A stretch of DNA of 64,000 nucleotides from positions 372,001-436,000 of the forward strand of contig CBDFLS010000001.1 of NCBI GenBank assembly GCA_965249185.1. Direction: 5' to 3'. A model generated the notes under the pieces. It saw only the letters and a list, made by a program, of their open reading frames with translations. It was not told where the DNA came from and searched no databases. Positions 62,457-64,000 of the stretch are shown here, one piece after another (positions within the stretch are counted from its first letter, which is position 1; every line of letters begins with the position of its first letter). The DNA comes from CBDFLS01 sp965249185 (lineage in GTDB: Bacteria > Chloroflexota > Dehalococcoidia > Lucifugimonadales > Australimonadaceae). The translations under genes and the position numbers were made by a program.

Positions 62457-63227
62457 ATGAGCGAACTCATCGAAAAGCTCGAAAGAGCGTCCAGAGGCAA
62501 CGTCACGCCCATGGGATTCGGCGGGGCGGGGCGTAAGGAGAAGGTGGCGCCCATGCTCCTTATGGGCAGCGCCCGGGTCGAGAAGCAGGAGGAGGCGCGC
62601 CGCATCGTGGAGGCAGGGCTCGACGGCGCGCTGCTGGTGGCCGCCGCCACGACGGGCGCGAAACAGGTGAAAGCGGCCGTCAAGCTCATGGGCAAGCTGC
62701 CGTGGGGGCTTTGGCAGCCGGTCGCCATCCCCACCGCCGAAGAGGGCAGCGACTTCCAGGTCATCGCCTCCGACGCCATGCCCCTGTCGCTGCTGGACGG
62801 CGACGAGCGCACGAATGTGCTGGCCGTGACCACGGAGATGAGCGACAGCCAGTTGCGCACCATGGACGAGCTGCCGGTGGACGTCTTCCTGCTCTCCCTG
62901 GACGGGCCAACGCCGCTGACGGTGGGCCATCTCATGGATATCGCCCGTGTTCGGCGGTTCACCTCCAAGTACCTGCTGCTGCACCTGGCCGCCAAGCCCT
63001 CGGTCGCGGAGATGAAGCAGTTTCGAGACGCCGGCGTCCAGGCCCTGGCCATCGATGCGGCGGGGCAGACGGCGGAGACGCTGAAGGCGTGCCAGGCCCA
63101 GCTCCTGGACCTGCCGCTCACCCAGCCGCGGAAGCGCGAGCGGTCCACGGCCACGCTGCCATCCCTCCAGCCGGGCGTGGAGGCCCACCAGCACGAGGAG
63201 GAAGAGGAAGAAGAGTACGATGAGTGA
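62457..63227 (+). CDS. Hypothetical protein with TIM-barrel-like pattern
   Basis: A 256-aa protein. Repeated strand-helix units (VAPMLLMGSARV, GLDGALLVAAAT, LPVDVFLLSLDG, SKYLLLHLAAKPS, AGVQALAIDAAG) suggest an (alpha/beta) barrel related to phosphate-binding barrels. The C-terminus is a His/Glu-rich acidic tail (EAHQHEEEEEEEYDE). I do not recognise a specific family. ATG 62457 is the only sensible start. It is followed 39 bases later by the M50 protease. Confidence 0.6.
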   Translation: MSELIEKLERASRGNVTPMGFGGAGRKEKVAPMLLMGSARVEKQEEARRIVEAGLDGALLVAAATTGAKQVKAAVKLMGKLPWGLWQPVAIPTAEEGSDFQVIASDAMPLSLLDGDERTNVLAVTTEMSDSQLRTMDELPVDVFLLSLDGPTPLTVGHLMDIARVRRFTSKYLLLHLAAKPSVAEMKQFRDAGVQALAIDAAGQTAETLKACQAQLLDLPLTQPRKRERSTATLPSLQPGVEAHQHEEEEEEEYDE

Positions 63228-63266
63228 CCACCGCCAGCCTCTTCCGACCGGAGCGCGCGCCCACCC

Positions 63267-63953
63267 ATGTTCCTCGGCTCCATAGACCTGCTGCTCAACG
63301 ACCCGGGCGCCTTCGCCGTCCGCCTGCTGCTGCTGGCCGTTGCGCTGCTGCTGGCCATCACCGTCCACGAGTTCAGCCACGCGCTGGTGGCGAACGGGCT
63401 GGGCGACCCGACCGCCAAGCGGCTTGGACGGCTGACGCTGAACCCCAAGGCCCATCTGGACCCGACGGGCACCGTGATGGTGCTCGTGGCCGGCTTCGGC
63501 TGGGGTAAGCCGGTGCCCGTGAACCCGGCCTACCTGCACGCCGGCCGCCAGGGCATGGCGCTGGTGGCGCTGGCGGGCCCCATCTCCAACCTGCTGCTGG
63601 CGGCGGTGCTGGCGGCCGCCTCTCGCCTCGGCATGGCGGAGCTGCCGAGGGCCGTGCCCACGCTCGCCAACCCCGACCCGTCCATCTGGCTCCCTTCGCT
63701 GCTGGTCTACGCCCTCTACATCAACGTGGTCCTGGCGGTCTTCAACATGCTGCCGCTCAGCCCCCTGGACGGCTCTCAGGTGCTCCAGGGCGTTGCGCCC
63801 CGGGCCCTGCTGCCGAGGCTGCTCCGCCTCCAGATGTATGCCCCGGTGATACTGATCGGCGTCATCATGGCCGATATCGGCTTTGGGCTAGGAATCCTAG
63901 GGCGCGTCTTCGGCCCCGTGATAAACTGGGCCATCTCCTCCCTGCTGGGCTGA
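63267..63953 (+). CDS. Site-2 protease-type M50 membrane metalloprotease
   Basis: A 228-aa protein with five or six hydrophobic segments. The zinc motif is TVHEFSHALVAN (HExxH) and the third ligand lies in NMLPLSPLDGSQ, the NPxxPLDG-type motif. GPISNLLLA and GWGKPVPVNP are typical of the compact group of these proteases. It cleaves membrane-spanning substrates. No PDZ domain is present. The start at ATG 63267 gives a short N-terminal tail before the first helix. Confidence 0.9.
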   Translation: MFLGSIDLLLNDPGAFAVRLLLLAVALLLAITVHEFSHALVANGLGDPTAKRLGRLTLNPKAHLDPTGTVMVLVAGFGWGKPVPVNPAYLHAGRQGMALVALAGPISNLLLAAVLAAASRLGMAELPRAVPTLANPDPSIWLPSLLVYALYINVVLAVFNMLPLSPLDGSQVLQGVAPRALLPRLLRLQMYAPVILIGVIMADIGFGLGILGRVFGPVINWAISSLLG

Positions 63954-64000
63954 CGGCCCGGCGGGCCTCTGGGACTCGGCCCCATGCACCAGCTCATCAG

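Noticed and set aside
1..64000. CRISPR array
   Set aside because: No series of regularly spaced short direct repeats was seen; the repeats present are IS ends, att sites and dispersed palindromes.

Overview
The window looks like a contig from a Chloroflexota bacterium of the Dehalococcoidia/SAR202 type. This rests on gene content: a GC-rich core with coenzyme F420 biosynthesis genes, an F420-type luciferase-like oxidoreductase, three PF04909 amidohydrolases, a fused electron-transfer flavoprotein, a VOC protein and a DUF3179 protein. The taxonomic label is inference. The core is interrupted by two integrated elements that are more AT-rich and full of insertion sequences.

Layout. (1) 1-3245: etfB-etfA fusion, a membrane protein and the C-terminal part of comM. 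(2) 3246-38640: a 35.4-kb island that splits comM. Its right end carries a large serine recombinase (LSR) and its left end a double-HTH regulator. The ends rebuild an attP with 9-bp inverted arms around a central TG/CA dinucleotide, and removing the island restores the comM frame. In the circular form the LSR frame would run straight into the HTH frame. A second HTH copy with an attL-like half-site lies at 27.56 kb, so the island may be a composite of two related elements. The left part (5.6-26.8 kb) holds natural-product-type genes: an operon of peptide, hairpin, M29-like protein, GNAT, AMP-ligase and carrier protein, followed by free-standing NRPS-type parts (thioesterase remnant, hydrolase, two phosphopantetheinyl transferases, transglutaminase-like protein, MFS exporter, condensation domain, asparaginase-like protein, PCP). 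The right part (27.6-38.6 kb) carries defence-type genes (Mrr-like nuclease, DUF6602 protein, tail of a CD-NTase-like gene) and a metallo-beta-lactamase/lamin-tail fragment. Four IS1380-family copies, two of the three IS1595-family copies, one IS630 and IS3-family elements have broken several genes. In three cases (PPTase, MFS, Mrr-like) removing the IS and one target duplication restores the reading frame.

(3) 38.6-50.5 kb: N-terminal part of comM, a YyaL-type thioredoxin-domain protein, an esterase, a DtxR-family regulator preceded by a tandem 18-bp repeat, a lipoprotein, then the F420 genes cofG-cofH and cofD-cofC-LLM oxidoreductase, a membrane protein and a VOC protein. (4) 50.5-54.5 kb: a roughly 4-kb element in tRNA-Thr(CGT), bounded by 47-bp repeats of the tRNA 3' end and without a visible integrase. 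It contains a LamG-domain protein, a frameshifted lipoprotein, a 55-aa membrane peptide and an IS1595 copy. (5) 54.5-64 kb: RidA, amidohydrolases, a zinc alcohol dehydrogenase, a DUF3179 lipoprotein with an in-frame UGA at an expected Cys, a GlcG/HbpS-like protein, a hypothetical protein and an M50 protease. Three genes here carry a frameshift or an in-frame stop, so each needs checking as recoding, pseudogene or assembly error.
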